Shown here: one piece after another, positions 1-7,765 of the stretch | Numbering within the stretch: position 1 is the first letter of the stretch | Layout of the letters: every line of letters begins with the position of its first letter | From: Gammaproteobacteria bacterium UBA7803 | Lineage (GTDB): Bacteria > Pseudomonadota > Gammaproteobacteria > Pseudomonadales > Azotimanducaceae | Length of the DNA: 42,987 nt | Direction of reading: 5' to 3' | NCBI GenBank assembly: GCA_002480525.1 | Contig: DLCH01000033.1 | Span: forward strand, 1-42,987 | Notes under the pieces: generated by a model | The model's database searches: none | Told to the model about the DNA's origin: nothing | Seen by the model: only the letters and a program-made list of their open reading frames with translations | Program-made: the position numbers and the translations under genes

Positions 1-215
1 ACGTCTCTTCCTTTTGTTACTGATGCCTGCTGAGTCTCAGTGCCACGAGCCGAACTCGACTCCGTGGCTAGCCTAGGTAGCCGGAAAGCACCCTGCCATT
101 CGTAGTTCCCGAAGCGGCCGGGCCGGCCGCCGGCTCCCCGCGCGCGCGGGTTCGCCGCGCCCCCGTGTCGGGCACAGAGTGCCCCGGCACAGGGTCGCGC
201 CCGCGATTCGGCGGG
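1..215. other. Left-edge non-coding stretch
   Basis: I see no convincing gene here; the open frames are GC-driven shadows. It holds a hairpin at about 170-184 (GGGCAC, three-base loop, GTGCCC) just after the stop of the receiver gene, which could end its leftward transcript although no T-tract follows. CGTAGTTCCC at 101-110 resembles a sequence in the promoter region near 13,471. Confidence 0.5.
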
Positions 216-575
216 TCAAATCCGCTGCACGAATGCCCGCAGCCGCCGGCTCACCAGCGGCTTCTGGAAGACCGCCTCGATGCCGCACACGCGCGCCGCT
301 GCCGCGGCACCCTGATCGTTCCGGCTGGTGAGCAGGGCGAAGCGGGTCTCGGGGTGCTTCGCCCGGAACGCGCGGAACAGCTCCAGGCCGCTGATGTCCG
401 GCAGTTCCGCCTCGCAGACGACGCAGTCCACGTCCTCGGCGCTGCCGTTGCCGCCGGCGTCCATGGCGGCCAGGCATTCGCCGCCCGTGGCGAAACCGGC
501 GACCTCGTGGCCGTTCAGGGCGAGCAGCGTGACCAGGCTGTCGCGCACGGCGGCGTCACCGTCGACGACGAACAC
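216..575 (-). CDS. Stand-alone receiver domain lacking the phospho-acceptor Asp (pseudo-receiver)
   Basis: 119 residues that match one CheY/FixJ-type receiver and nothing else: there is no output domain. The nearest relative in view is the receiver of the FixJ-type gene next door. Aligning the two, the first acidic-pocket residue is kept (Asp5) but the second is Gly6 (VVDGD against VVDDD). The phospho-acceptor position, four residues before the Pro of the xxPxxSG loop, is Glu55 instead of Asp. The switch Thr83 and Lys105 are kept at the normal spacing of 28 and 50 residues. So the fold looks intact while phosphorylation is unlikely; Glu may mimic a phosphorylated state. I used GTG at 575; the frame stays open upstream with plausible receiver-like residues (LIDQKTARVF), so the true start may lie somewhat further right. 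It probably acts by protein contact, perhaps on the FixL/FixJ pair; that role is inference. Confidence 0.8.
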   Translation of the reverse strand: MFVVDGDAAVRDSLVTLLALNGHEVAGFATGGECLAAMDAGGNGSAEDVDCVVCEAELPDISGLELFRAFRAKHPETRFALLTSRNDQGAAAAARVCGIEAVFQKPLVSRRLRAFVQRI

Positions 576-730
576 GCGCGCGGTCTTCTGGTCGATGAGT
601 GAGTCGTGGCGGTGAATCGGCAGGGTCCTCCGGTCGTTGGAGGGGGAGCCTAGTCGCTGGGCCGCCGGGGCAGAATACGAACTTTCCCTGACAGGTGGCC
701 TGGTGGGGAATGGCCGCGCGGGGAGTGGTC

Positions 731-772
731 AGGTGCGGCCGGCCAGGTGTGGCCGGCCAAGTGTGGCCGGCC
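731..772. repeat. Three tandem 14-bp units carrying GGCCGGCC palindromes
   Basis: Units at 731-744, 745-758 and 759-772 read AGGTGCGGCCGGCC, AGGTGTGGCCGGCC and AAGTGTGGCCGGCC, so they differ at only one or two bases. They lie in the 270-bp gap between the fixJ-like stop and the receiver gene. Function unknown; a protein-binding array or slippage product are both possible. Confidence 0.85.
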
Positions 773-813
773 AGGCCCCGCAGAAGGCATGGCTCCGTTC
801 GGATGGCCGGCGG

Positions 814-840
814 GAAAGGCCCGGCAGCGGCCGGGCCGGG
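814..840 (-). terminator. Possible terminator of the fixLJ operon
   Basis: Directly after the FixJ-type stop, reading leftward, is an 8-bp perfect GC stem (GGCCCGGC, loop CGCT, GCCGGGCC; 837 down to 818) followed by TTTCCC. The stem is strong but the T-run is short, so termination would be partial or Rho-assisted. Confidence 0.45.
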
Positions 841-845
841 GCGCG

Positions 846-1466
846 TCAGGCGTTGCCGCTCTCGAGCAGCAGCTTCATGCGCACCAGATCGGCGAGCGAG
901 CGCGCGCCGGTCTTGTGCATGACCTGGCTGCGGTGGATCTCCACGGTGCGCTCGCTGATGCCGAGATCGATGGCCACCACCTTGTTGGCCTGGCCGTCGG
1001 CGACCCGTTCGAACACCTCGTGCTCCCGGGGCGTCAGCGAGTCGATCCGGGTGCGCGCGTTCTCCAGGTCCTCGACCCGGGCCCGCTGGCCTTCCTCGAC
1101 GGCCAGCGCCTCGTGCACCCGGTCGAGCAGTTCCTGGTCGCGGAACGGCTTGCGGATGAAGTCCACGGCGCCGCGCTTCATGGCTTCCACCGCCATGGGC
1201 ACGTCGCCGTGCCCGGTGATGAAGATGATCGGCAGGTGGGCGTGCGTCTCGGCGAGCCGCTGCTGGAGCTCCAGGCCGCTCATGCCGGGCATGCGGATGT
1301 CCAGCACCAGGCAGCCCCGGCGCGCCGGATCGTAGCCGTCGAGGAACGCGTGGGCGGATTCGAAGGCCTGGTAGGGCACGTCGACGGTCTCGAGCAGCAT
1401 GCCGATGGCGTCGCGTACCGGCTCGTCGTCGTCGACCACGAACACCATGGGCGTCGGATCAGTCAT
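846..1466 (-). CDS. fixJ: FixJ-family response regulator (receiver plus LuxR-type HTH)
   Basis: 206 residues. Receiver at about 7-120 with acidic pocket Asp12/Asp13, phospho-acceptor Asp56 (VLDIRMPGMSG), Thr84 and Lys106. The C-terminal LuxR/FixJ-type helix-turn-helix is at about 140-200 (LTPREHEVF, then ISERTVEIHRSQVM). It is the obvious partner of the haem-PAS kinase upstream: its ATG at 1466 overlaps the kinase stop by 8 bp. FixJ proteins dimerise when phosphorylated and activate promoters of microaerobic genes. I preferred the ATG at 1466 over an upstream in-frame ATG because the upstream extension is kinase DNA in another frame. TodT/TtrR/StyR-type regulators share this architecture, but the oxygen-sensing partner favours a FixJ role. 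Confidence 0.92.
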   Translation of the reverse strand: MTDPTPMVFVVDDDEPVRDAIGMLLETVDVPYQAFESAHAFLDGYDPARRGCLVLDIRMPGMSGLELQQRLAETHAHLPIIFITGHGDVPMAVEAMKRGAVDFIRKPFRDQELLDRVHEALAVEEGQRARVEDLENARTRIDSLTPREHEVFERVADGQANKVVAIDLGISERTVEIHRSQVMHKTGARSLADLVRMKLLLESGNA

Positions 1467-2904
1467 CGCGTTCTCCCGCCTGGGGCAGGGTGAAGTAGAA
1501 CGTCGCGCCTCCCCCGGGGTTGTCCCGGTGTCCCATCTCTCCGCCGTGCTCGGCGATGATGGTGCGGCAGATCGAGAGTCCCATGCCCATCCCGTCTTTC
1601 TTGGTGGTGTGAAACGGTCTGAATAGCAGGTTCCTCTGGTCCGGGGCAACGCCGGGTCCCTGGTCGGAGACGGCCACCTCGATGCGGCCGTCGCCCTCCA
1701 GCCTGGACTGGATGACCATGGCGCTGCCGGTGGCGGCGGCGCCGTCCTTCATGGCGTCGATGGCGTTGCGGATCAGGTTCAGCGCCACCTGCTGGATCTG
1801 TATCGGGTCGCAGTATACCGCGGGCAGCCCGTCGGCGAGGTCGAAGGTGATCTCGACGTCGTGAATGCGCGCGTCCCCCTCGGCCAGCTTCACCAGCTCC
1901 TGCAGCAGGGTGTTCACCTGGACCAGCTCGCGCTGGTTCTCCTGGGCCCGGGCGAAGCGCTGGATGCGCTCGATGATGGCGCCCGCCCGCAGGCTCTGGG
2001 TGTTGAGCTTCTCCAGCGCGCCGGCCAGCTTGTCCAGGTCGACGTCGCCTTTCTCGATCAGCTTCAGGCTCGACTGGGCGTACATGCTGATCGCGGTCAG
2101 CGGCTGATTGATCTCGTGGGCAATGCTGGCGGTCATCTCGCCCATGGTGGACAGGCGCCCGACGTGGGCCAGCTTCTCCCGCTGCTCCGCCAGCGCGGCA
2201 CGGGCGGCGCGCTGCTCGGACAGGTCGCGGATGATGCCGGTGAAGCGCCGCCGGCCCTTCTGCAGGATTTCGCTCACCGCGAGATAGATCGGGATCTTGC
2301 GTCCGTGCCGGTCCAGCGCCTCGAGCTCGCGGCCGATGCCGATGATGCGCTGCTCGCCGGTCTCCATGTAGCGCTGCATGTAGGCGTCGTGGCGGCTCCG
2401 GTGCGGTTCCGGCATGAGGTCGGACACGGGCCGGCCGACGACCTCCTCCGGACGGTAGCCGAACAGGCGGGTCGCCGCCGGATTGAAGGTCTCGATGCGG
2501 CCCTGGTCGTCGATGATCACGATGGCGTCCACCGCGGTGTCCAGCAGCGCCGCGTTCTCGGCTTCCTGCTGGGTCTGGGCGGTCACGTCCACCAGCACGC
2601 CGAGCAGGCGCAGCGGGTCCGTCTCGCTGTCGAGCAGCGGCTGGCAGATCACGTCGAAGAACCGCGTCTGATCCCCCGTGGTCACCATGCCGGCGGAGAC
2701 GGTCAGCGGCGCGTCGCCGTGGGCCACGCGCTCCCACTGATGGGAGAAGGCGTCCGGGTCGAGATCAGGAAACACCGCCATCCAGGGCGTGCCTACCCGA
2801 TCCGGCAGCAGCCGCTCGAAGGCGGCGTTGGCGGTCTGTATGCGGCCGTCCGCGCCGGCCATGAACACCGGGAAGGGCAGCGAATAGGTCTCCGGCAGCC
2901 TCAT
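1459..2904 (-). CDS. fixL: FixL-type haem-PAS oxygen-sensor histidine kinase
   Basis: 481 residues, soluble, with no transmembrane segment. PAS1 at about 10-110, PAS2 at about 118-228, HisKA at about 250-318 with phospho-His263 (IAHEINQPLT), and HATPase at about 345-476 (Asn380, DQGPG 414-418, GMGMGLS 438-444). PAS2 carries the FixL haem signature: RSRHDAY with the proximal haem ligand at His172, and IIGIGR with the distal Arg192 exactly 20 residues later, as in Bradyrhizobium FixL His200/Arg220. It should therefore bind haem b and sense oxygen. Its ATG overlaps the globin stop (ATGA) and its stop overlaps fixJ by 8 bp, so the three are co-translated. The start at 2904 gives a natural PAS N-terminus; an upstream frame would lie inside the globin gene. 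Confidence 0.93.
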   Translation of the reverse strand: MRLPETYSLPFPVFMAGADGRIQTANAAFERLLPDRVGTPWMAVFPDLDPDAFSHQWERVAHGDAPLTVSAGMVTTGDQTRFFDVICQPLLDSETDPLRLLGVLVDVTAQTQQEAENAALLDTAVDAIVIIDDQGRIETFNPAATRLFGYRPEEVVGRPVSDLMPEPHRSRHDAYMQRYMETGEQRIIGIGRELEALDRHGRKIPIYLAVSEILQKGRRRFTGIIRDLSEQRAARAALAEQREKLAHVGRLSTMGEMTASIAHEINQPLTAISMYAQSSLKLIEKGDVDLDKLAGALEKLNTQSLRAGAIIERIQRFARAQENQRELVQVNTLLQELVKLAEGDARIHDVEITFDLADGLPAVYCDPIQIQQVALNLIRNAIDAMKDGAAATGSAMVIQSRLEGDGRIEVAVSDQGPGVAPDQRNLLFRPFHTTKKDGMGMGLSICRTIIAEHGGEMGHRDNPGGGATFYFTLPQAGERDD

Positions 2905-3335
2905 GACGCGGGCTGGCTGCGGAAGTGCTCGTAGAGCTTCATGTAGGTGATGCCCGGCGTCAGGGCCAGCCGCCAGGCCAGCTCCGTGGGCTCGTCGCAC
3001 TCGGGGTCGAACTCCGCCACCGTCGCCACCAGGCAGTCGAGCCAGCGGTCGTAGTCGATCTGGCCGACGCCGAGCTGATGGTGGATCCGGGCCATGCGCT
3101 CCATCTCGCCGGAGGGGCTGTGGGTGATGTAGAAGCCCGCGAGGTGGAAGAACGACTTGCGCAGCATGACTACCTGCCGGCGCATGTCTGTGTCGCGGAA
3201 CAGCTCGGCGATGTCCGGGTGCTCGAGAAAGCGCCGGTAGAAGGCCTCGAAGAACCGGTCCGACTCGGCGTCGTCGGTGGCGATGCCCTCACCGAACAGG
3301 CGCCGGTAGCTGGCGTCGAACCGCGGGTTGCTCAT
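2901..3335 (-). CDS. Single-domain globin, probable oxygen/NO-binding protein
   Basis: 144 residues matching a globin-like domain of the kind found in globin-coupled sensors and related bacterial globins, here without any signalling domain attached. Helical throughout; His85 or His86 (RIHHQLGV, followed by YDRWLDCLV) is the expected proximal haem ligand in helix F, and a long distal helix precedes it (MLRKSFFHLAGFYI). It is translationally coupled to the FixL-type kinase by an ATGA overlap. Likely roles are gas buffering, NO detoxification or an accessory sensor feeding FixL; none is shown by sequence alone. Confidence 0.8.
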   Translation of the reverse strand: MSNPRFDASYRRLFGEGIATDDAESDRFFEAFYRRFLEHPDIAELFRDTDMRRQVVMLRKSFFHLAGFYITHSPSGEMERMARIHHQLGVGQIDYDRWLDCLVATVAEFDPECDEPTELAWRLALTPGITYMKLYEHFRSQPAS

Positions 3336-3369
3336 GGTCTCGTTCCGTCGCCTCCGGCGGGCGCCGCCG

Positions 3370-3831
3370 CTACGGTGCGCGGTGCCAGTCCTGCCGCACC
3401 ACGGCGGTGAAGGGCGCCCACAGACGGATCAGCGCGTCGCAGGCGCGCCCGGTCTGGGTCGACAGCAGCTCGATGCCCTCGTTGACCCCGGCGGTCAGAT
3501 GGTCCACCCGGCGTTCCAGGTGTGCGCCGATCACCTCGGGGGCGCGCCCCGGCCCGCCCTCCCGGGTCAGCGCCTTCCAGGTGTCGGCGTAATCGTCCGC
3601 CAGCAGGCGGGCCTGGCGGGCGTACAGCGCGCCGAGACCTTCCAGCGTGTCCCAGGCGATGCCCAGGTGCGCCACCACGTCCCGGGTCGCCAGCAGCTCG
3701 GCGCCCACCGCTTCCTCGGCGGCCAGCCGGCGGTCCTGCTCCAGGGTGTCGGCCAGGTCTTCCGCCTCCCGGGTCAGGCGCTCGAGATTGCGCTGCAGGG
3801 TCTGGAGCCTGTCGGATCGTGAATCCGTCAT
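3370..3831 (-). CDS. Uncharacterised helical protein in the stress operon
   Basis: 153 residues that I do not recognise. The sequence is predicted to be almost entirely amphipathic helix: a charged N-terminal heptad-like segment (about 6-45, rich in Leu, Arg and Glu) and a second helical half with few charged clusters. It has no signal peptide, membrane segment or Cys-pair motif. Its ATG shares one base with the stop of the upstream universal stress gene (TGATG), and 34 bp separate it from the globin, so it belongs to the globin-fixLJ operon. Phasin-like or four-helix scaffold proteins look similar, but I would not assign a function. Confidence 0.75.
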   Translation of the reverse strand: MTDSRSDRLQTLQRNLERLTREAEDLADTLEQDRRLAAEEAVGAELLATRDVVAHLGIAWDTLEGLGALYARQARLLADDYADTWKALTREGGPGRAPEVIGAHLERRVDHLTAGVNEGIELLSTQTGRACDALIRLWAPFTAVVRQDWHRAP

Positions 3832-4277
3832 CAGTGGTCTCCGTGGGGAATGCGCACGGTCGCCACGTCCACGGGCGCGCCGTGCAGCACGGCGTTGGCG
3901 GTGGAGCCGAGCAGCCGCCGCAGCCCCTCCTGACCGTGGGAGCCGATGACGATGAGGTCGCAGCCCTGCTGCTCGGCCAGCTCGTGGATGCGGTCGGCGG
4001 CGCGGCCCAGCATGGCGAAGCGGTGCTCGGCGTCGATGCCGTGGGGCTCGCAGAGTTCCGCCAGGCGGCTGGCGGCCGCGTCGATCGCTCCCTGCTCGAG
4101 GGACTCGGTGACCGTGCCCTTGAAGGTCGGGTCGAAGCTGTACTGCACGTACTGCGGCTCGACGATGTGCACGGCCGCGAGCACGCCGTCCGGGGCGAGG
4201 AATTGGCGGGCATGCTCGAGAACCCGGTTGGCCGAGCGCTCGGTGAGGTCGATGGCTGCCAGGACGTTTCGATACAC
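3831..4277 (-). CDS. Universal stress protein (UspA family), first gene of the globin-fixLJ operon
   Basis: 148 residues, one Usp domain. It begins YRNVLAAIDLTE, the usual first strand with the nucleotide-contacting Asp, and ends with GSHGQEGLRRLLGSTA and a final TVRIPH strand. The glycine-rich loop (GxxG then GST) is the ATP-binding type, with eight rather than nine residues between the two glycine motifs. I took GTG at 4277 because it gives the standard VYRNVLAAID start. The next gene starts on its stop codon. As first gene it would be under the divergent control region 4278-4577 shared with another usp gene. Confidence 0.9.
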   Translation of the reverse strand: MYRNVLAAIDLTERSANRVLEHARQFLAPDGVLAAVHIVEPQYVQYSFDPTFKGTVTESLEQGAIDAAASRLAELCEPHGIDAEHRFAMLGRAADRIHELAEQQGCDLIVIGSHGQEGLRRLLGSTANAVLHGAPVDVATVRIPHGDH

Positions 4278-4577
4278 GGGTCGAGCCTCTGATGGCGGGA
4301 AACAGGGTGATGCTACTGCCAGGACGCCGCGGCGCTCAACCGACGCCGCCCGCCGCGCCGCCGGAGCCCGCCTGTATCCGCCCCGCCGCGGGGCAATTTC
4401 GATATGATGATGGTGACCGCCGACCATGATGCGCCACACTACGTGATTGCCGAAGTCCGGGCGTGGAAAGTACCGGCTCCGGTGATCGGCACGTGCGGCG
4501 TACAGTCGCGGGTCACGGCGTGGGGCGGGATGCGTCCCCGATCCAGTCATGTGGGACCAGTCAGCGAGGGAGACGAC
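4278..4577. promoter_or_regulatory. Divergent intergenic region between two usp operons
   Basis: 300 bp with no supported gene. It must hold promoters for the leftward usp-globin-fixLJ operon and the rightward usp-usp-nfeD-slipin operon. I searched for an FNR/FixK box (TTGAT-N4-ATCAA) and saw none. ACTACGTG at 4438-4445 (CACGTAGT on the other strand) loosely resembles the FixJ class I consensus GTAMGTAG. A usable ribosome site (GAGGGAG) lies just before the ATG at 4578. Confidence 0.45.
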
Positions 4578-5030
4578 ATGAGTTACCGGCACGTTCTGGC
4601 AGCCATCGACACGACCGAGGAGGCCCGCGAGGTTCTGGCCGCGGCCCGGGAGCTGGCGGACGAGCACAAGGCCAAGCTGTCCGTGTGCTCGGCGGTGAAG
4701 CCGCTGACCCACGTGTACGGCGGGCTCGACATGATGGGCTACACCCAGGCCGGCGTCAGTTTCGAGCAGGAGGCCCTGAATCAGGCCCGCAGTCAGGTCG
4801 AGACCGAGGCGTCGACGGTCAAGGTCGCTGCCGGGGACGTTCACGTCGGGCTCGGCGCCCCCGCCACCTACGTGGTGGAGACGGCCCGGGCGCTCGGCGC
4901 CGACCTGATCGTCACCGGCTCCCACGGCAAGCACGGTCTCGGGCTGCTGCTCGGCTCCACCGCCAACGGGGTGCTGCATCAGGCCGAGTGCGACGTGCTG
5001 ACGATCCGCATCCATTCGGACGAGGCGTGA
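4578..5030 (+). CDS. Universal stress protein (UspA family)
   Basis: 150 residues, single Usp domain. N-terminal strand SYRHVLAAIDTTE; nucleotide loop GSHGKHGLGLLLGSTANG near 113-130; ends in TIRIHSDEA. It is closely related to the Usp at 15,730: both carry KPLT-VYGG near residues 37-45 and the HGLGLLLGST loop, suggesting a duplicated pair. The start has a good ribosome site (GAGGGAG). It leads a plus-strand cluster with a second usp 10 bp downstream, then nfeD and slipin. Confidence 0.93.
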   Translation: MSYRHVLAAIDTTEEAREVLAAARELADEHKAKLSVCSAVKPLTHVYGGLDMMGYTQAGVSFEQEALNQARSQVETEASTVKVAAGDVHVGLGAPATYVVETARALGADLIVTGSHGKHGLGLLLGSTANGVLHQAECDVLTIRIHSDEA

Positions 5031-5040
5031 GAGGACGGTC

Positions 5041-5499
5041 ATGGCCACCCGCTACCAGAAGATCCTCATCGCCGTGGACGCGTCGGAGGACGCCGACCAG
5101 GTGCTCGAGGCAGCCACCAATCTCGACCGCAAGGGCGACGACCGCTTCCACGTGGTGACGGTCATTCCGCCGATGATGGACGGCGTCAGCGGCATGGGCG
5201 GCGCCTCGTTCGCCGCGTCCTGGCCGCTCAAGGACATGGAGGCGGCGATCAACAAGGAGATCGCCGACGGCGTGCGCGAGCGCATGGCGCAGTTCGGCAT
5301 TCCGCCGGAGCGTCTGTCGGTGCTGTACGGCCGGCCCGCCACGGAGATTCAGGCGCTCGCCGGCAAGCTGAAGGCCGATCTGGTGGTCATCGGCTCCCAT
5401 GGCCGGCGGGGGCTGGCGCGGGTTATGCTCGGCTCCACCGCCAACGGCGTGCTTCACGGAGCCCCATGCGACGTGCTGACGGTTCGAATCAGGGATTGA
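5041..5499 (+). CDS. Universal stress protein (UspA family)
   Basis: 152 residues, single Usp domain, start ATG after GAGAGGACG. The first strand is YQKILIAVDASEDA and the glycine motif is GSHGRRGLARVMLGSTANG with the full nine-residue spacing between glycine groups, so ATP or a related nucleotide is the likely ligand. It differs clearly from the preceding usp in its middle section (a Met/Ser/Ala-rich GVSGMGGASFAASWP loop near 47-61), so the two are not a recent tandem copy. The nfeD gene starts 7 bp after its stop. Confidence 0.92.
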   Translation: MATRYQKILIAVDASEDADQVLEAATNLDRKGDDRFHVVTVIPPMMDGVSGMGGASFAASWPLKDMEAAINKEIADGVRERMAQFGIPPERLSVLYGRPATEIQALAGKLKADLVVIGSHGRRGLARVMLGSTANGVLHGAPCDVLTVRIRD

Positions 5500-5506
5500 C
5501 CGGCCC

Positions 5507-6940
5507 ATGCGGCGGCTGGCGCTGATACTGCTGGCCGCGGGTCTCGCGGTCAGCCTCGGCGCCGCGCAGACCGACGGGTCTTCGTCCGCGGCGTCGGGCG
5601 AGGGCGGCGGACAGGTCTGGGTCGTGGACCTGGACGGGGCCCTCGGGCCGGCCACCGCCGACCTGGTGATCCGCTCCATCGCCGATGCCGCGGGCGCCGG
5701 CGCGCGGGCACTGGTGATCCGCATGGACACCCCGGGCGGGCTCGACAAGTCCATGCGCGACGTGGTGAAGGAGATCCTCGCCGCGGACATCCCGATCATC
5801 ACCTATGTCGCCCCGGACGGCGCCCGTGCCGCCAGCGCGGGCACCTACATCGCGTATGCCAGCCACATCGTGGCGATGGCGCCGGCGACCAACATCGGCT
5901 CGTCCACGCCGGTGAGCATCGCCCCGGGGCCGGGCACCCCCACGCCCGGCGCGCCGCCCGGTGGCGGCAGCCCTGCCGGTGACAGCGGCGCGGACGGCGA
6001 GCCGGGCGACGCCCGGCAGAGCGCGCCGGCCTCCACCGACGCCATGACCCGCAAGATCATGAACGACGCCGTGGCCTACCTGCAGAGCCTGGCCGAACTG
6101 CGCGGCCGCAACATCGAGTGGGCCGAGGAAACGGTGCGCTACGGGGCCAACCTGCGGGCCTCGGAGGCGCTGGAGCGCAACGTCATCGATCTGGTCGCCT
6201 CGGATCTGCGCAGCGTGCTCGAACAGATCGACGGCCGCAGCGTGACGATGAACACCCGTACCGTCACGCTGAACGTCGCCGACGCCGGCATCCGCGTGGT
6301 GGAAACCGACTGGCAGCACGATCTGCTGAGCATCATCGCCGACCCGACCATCGCCTACGGGCTGCTGATCTTCGGCATCTACGGGCTGATCCTCGAGTTC
6401 TACAACCCGGGCATGATCTTCCCCTCGGTGATCGGCATCATCTGCCTGCTGCTCGGTGCCTACGGCCTGCAGATGCTGCCCATCAACTACGCCGGGCTCG
6501 GCCTGATCGTGGTGGGCATCGGGTTGATGATCGCCGAGGTTTTCACGCCCACCCTGGGCATCATGGGCGTGGCCGGCGTGGTCGCCTTCGTGATCGGCTC
6601 GGTGATCCTGATGGACACCGAGGCGCCGGGCTATCAGGTGCCGTTCCTGGTGATCGGCGCGTTCGCCGCAGCCTCGGCCGGGCTGACCATGTTCGCCATC
6701 GGCGCGGCCGTGCAGGCGCGCCGCCGGGCGGTGGTCACGGGCCAGGAGGCGATGGTGGGCCAGTCCGTCGAGGCGCTCGAGGACTTCACCGGCTCCGGGC
6801 ATGTGTGGGCGTTCGGCGAGCGCTGGCGGGCGGTGGCCGACGGCGCCGTCAGCAAGGGCGAGTCGCTGGTGGTCACCGGCATCGACGGCCTGACGCTGCG
6901 GGTCGAGCGCCGCGCGGCGGACCGGGCCACGGGAGATTGA
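5507..6940 (+). CDS. nfeD: NfeD-family membrane serine protease (ClpP-class, long form)
   Basis: 477 residues. Cleavable-looking signal sequence 1-20, ClpP-like protease domain about 35-235, four to five transmembrane helices about 265-410, and a C-terminal OB-fold NfeD domain about 410-475. The Ser-Lys dyad is probably Ser110 (AASAGTYIAYASH) and Lys183 (MTRKIMND). The gap between them is about 30 residues longer than in the characterised archaeal 1510-N protease because a Pro/Gly-rich low-complexity insert fills about 139-178. This family cleaves the C-terminus of its partner stomatin/slipin, and a slipin gene follows 42 bp downstream. It likely works in membrane-microdomain quality control. 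Confidence 0.92.
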   Translation: MRRLALILLAAGLAVSLGAAQTDGSSSAASGEGGGQVWVVDLDGALGPATADLVIRSIADAAGAGARALVIRMDTPGGLDKSMRDVVKEILAADIPIITYVAPDGARAASAGTYIAYASHIVAMAPATNIGSSTPVSIAPGPGTPTPGAPPGGGSPAGDSGADGEPGDARQSAPASTDAMTRKIMNDAVAYLQSLAELRGRNIEWAEETVRYGANLRASEALERNVIDLVASDLRSVLEQIDGRSVTMNTRTVTLNVADAGIRVVETDWQHDLLSIIADPTIAYGLLIFGIYGLILEFYNPGMIFPSVIGIICLLLGAYGLQMLPINYAGLGLIVVGIGLMIAEVFTPTLGIMGVAGVVAFVIGSVILMDTEAPGYQVPFLVIGAFAAASAGLTMFAIGAAVQARRRAVVTGQEAMVGQSVEALEDFTGSGHVWAFGERWRAVADGAVSKGESLVVTGIDGLTLRVERRAADRATGD

Positions 6941-6982
6941 CCGCGCCCGCGGCAGCGGGCGCAGACGCGGGAGCAGAAGACC

Positions 6983-7756
6983 ATGGAGATATTCACCACC
7001 GTCATCATCGTCATCGTCGCCGGGCTGCTGATCAGCGCCTTCCGGGTGCTGCGGGAGTACGAGCGCGGCGTGGTGTTCATGCTCGGCCGTTTCTACAAGG
7101 TCAAGGGGCCGGGTCTGATCATCATCATTCCGATCATCCAGCAGATGGTGCGGGTCGACCTGCGGACTTTCGTGCTGGACATTCCGTCCCAGGACCTGAT
7201 CACCCGGGACAACGTGTCCGTGAAGGTGAACGCGGTGCTGTATTTCCGGGTGGTGGACGCGGAGCGCGCCATCATCAACGTCGAGAACTTCATGGAAGCC
7301 ACCGGTCAGCTCGCCCAGACGACGCTGCGCTCGGTTCTGGGTCAGCACGAGCTCGACGAGCTGCTGGCGGAGCGCGACAAGCTCAATGCGGACATCCAGG
7401 AGATCCTCGACCAGCAGACCGACCAGTGGGGCATCAAGGTGTCCAACGTGGAGATCAAGCACGTCGACATCGACGAGAGCATGATCCGCGCCATCGCCAA
7501 GCAGGCGGAAGCCGAGCGGGAGCGGCGCGCCAAGATCATCCACGCCGACGGCGAGCAGCAGGCGGCGGAGAAGCTGGTGCAGGCCGCCGAGGCGCTGTCG
7601 GCCCAGGGCGAGGCCATTCAGCTCCGCTATCTGCAGACGCTGACGGAGATCGCCGGCGAGAAGAGCTCCACCATCGTGTTCCCGCTGCCGATGAACCTCA
7701 TCGGCTCGCTGCAGAAGATCATCGAGTCGGGCGACGGCGACGGCGGAAAGGGCTGA
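6983..7756 (+). CDS. Slipin (stomatin/prohibitin, SPFH-domain protein)
   Basis: 257 residues. One N-terminal membrane helix (about 3-20), an SPFH domain about 22-195 beginning LREYERGVVFMLGRF, then a charged coiled coil (AEAERERRAKIIHADGEQQ) and a hydrophobic C-terminal segment around SSTIVFPLPMNLIG, which is the type of site that NfeD proteases cut. The neighbouring nfeD is its standard operon partner. Oligomeric slipins scaffold membrane microdomains. Start ATG preceded by GGGAGCAGA. The gene ends 9 bp before the end of the convergent Usp-like gene, leaving no room for a separate terminator. Confidence 0.95.
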   Translation: MEIFTTVIIVIVAGLLISAFRVLREYERGVVFMLGRFYKVKGPGLIIIIPIIQQMVRVDLRTFVLDIPSQDLITRDNVSVKVNAVLYFRVVDAERAIINVENFMEATGQLAQTTLRSVLGQHELDELLAERDKLNADIQEILDQQTDQWGIKVSNVEIKHVDIDESMIRAIAKQAEAERERRAKIIHADGEQQAAEKLVQAAEALSAQGEAIQLRYLQTLTEIAGEKSSTIVFPLPMNLIGSLQKIIESGDGDGGKG

Positions 7757-7765
7757 CGGTCCGAA

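Noticed and set aside
1861..2934. Long plus-strand frame opposite the FixL-type kinase
   Set aside because: It is Gly/Arg/Leu-rich, matches no family and is fully explained as the antisense shadow of a GC-rich gene with clear kinase motifs.
4278..4577. FNR/ANR/FixK box in the divergent usp promoter
   Set aside because: No TTGAT-N4-ATCAA with acceptable mismatches was found by eye.
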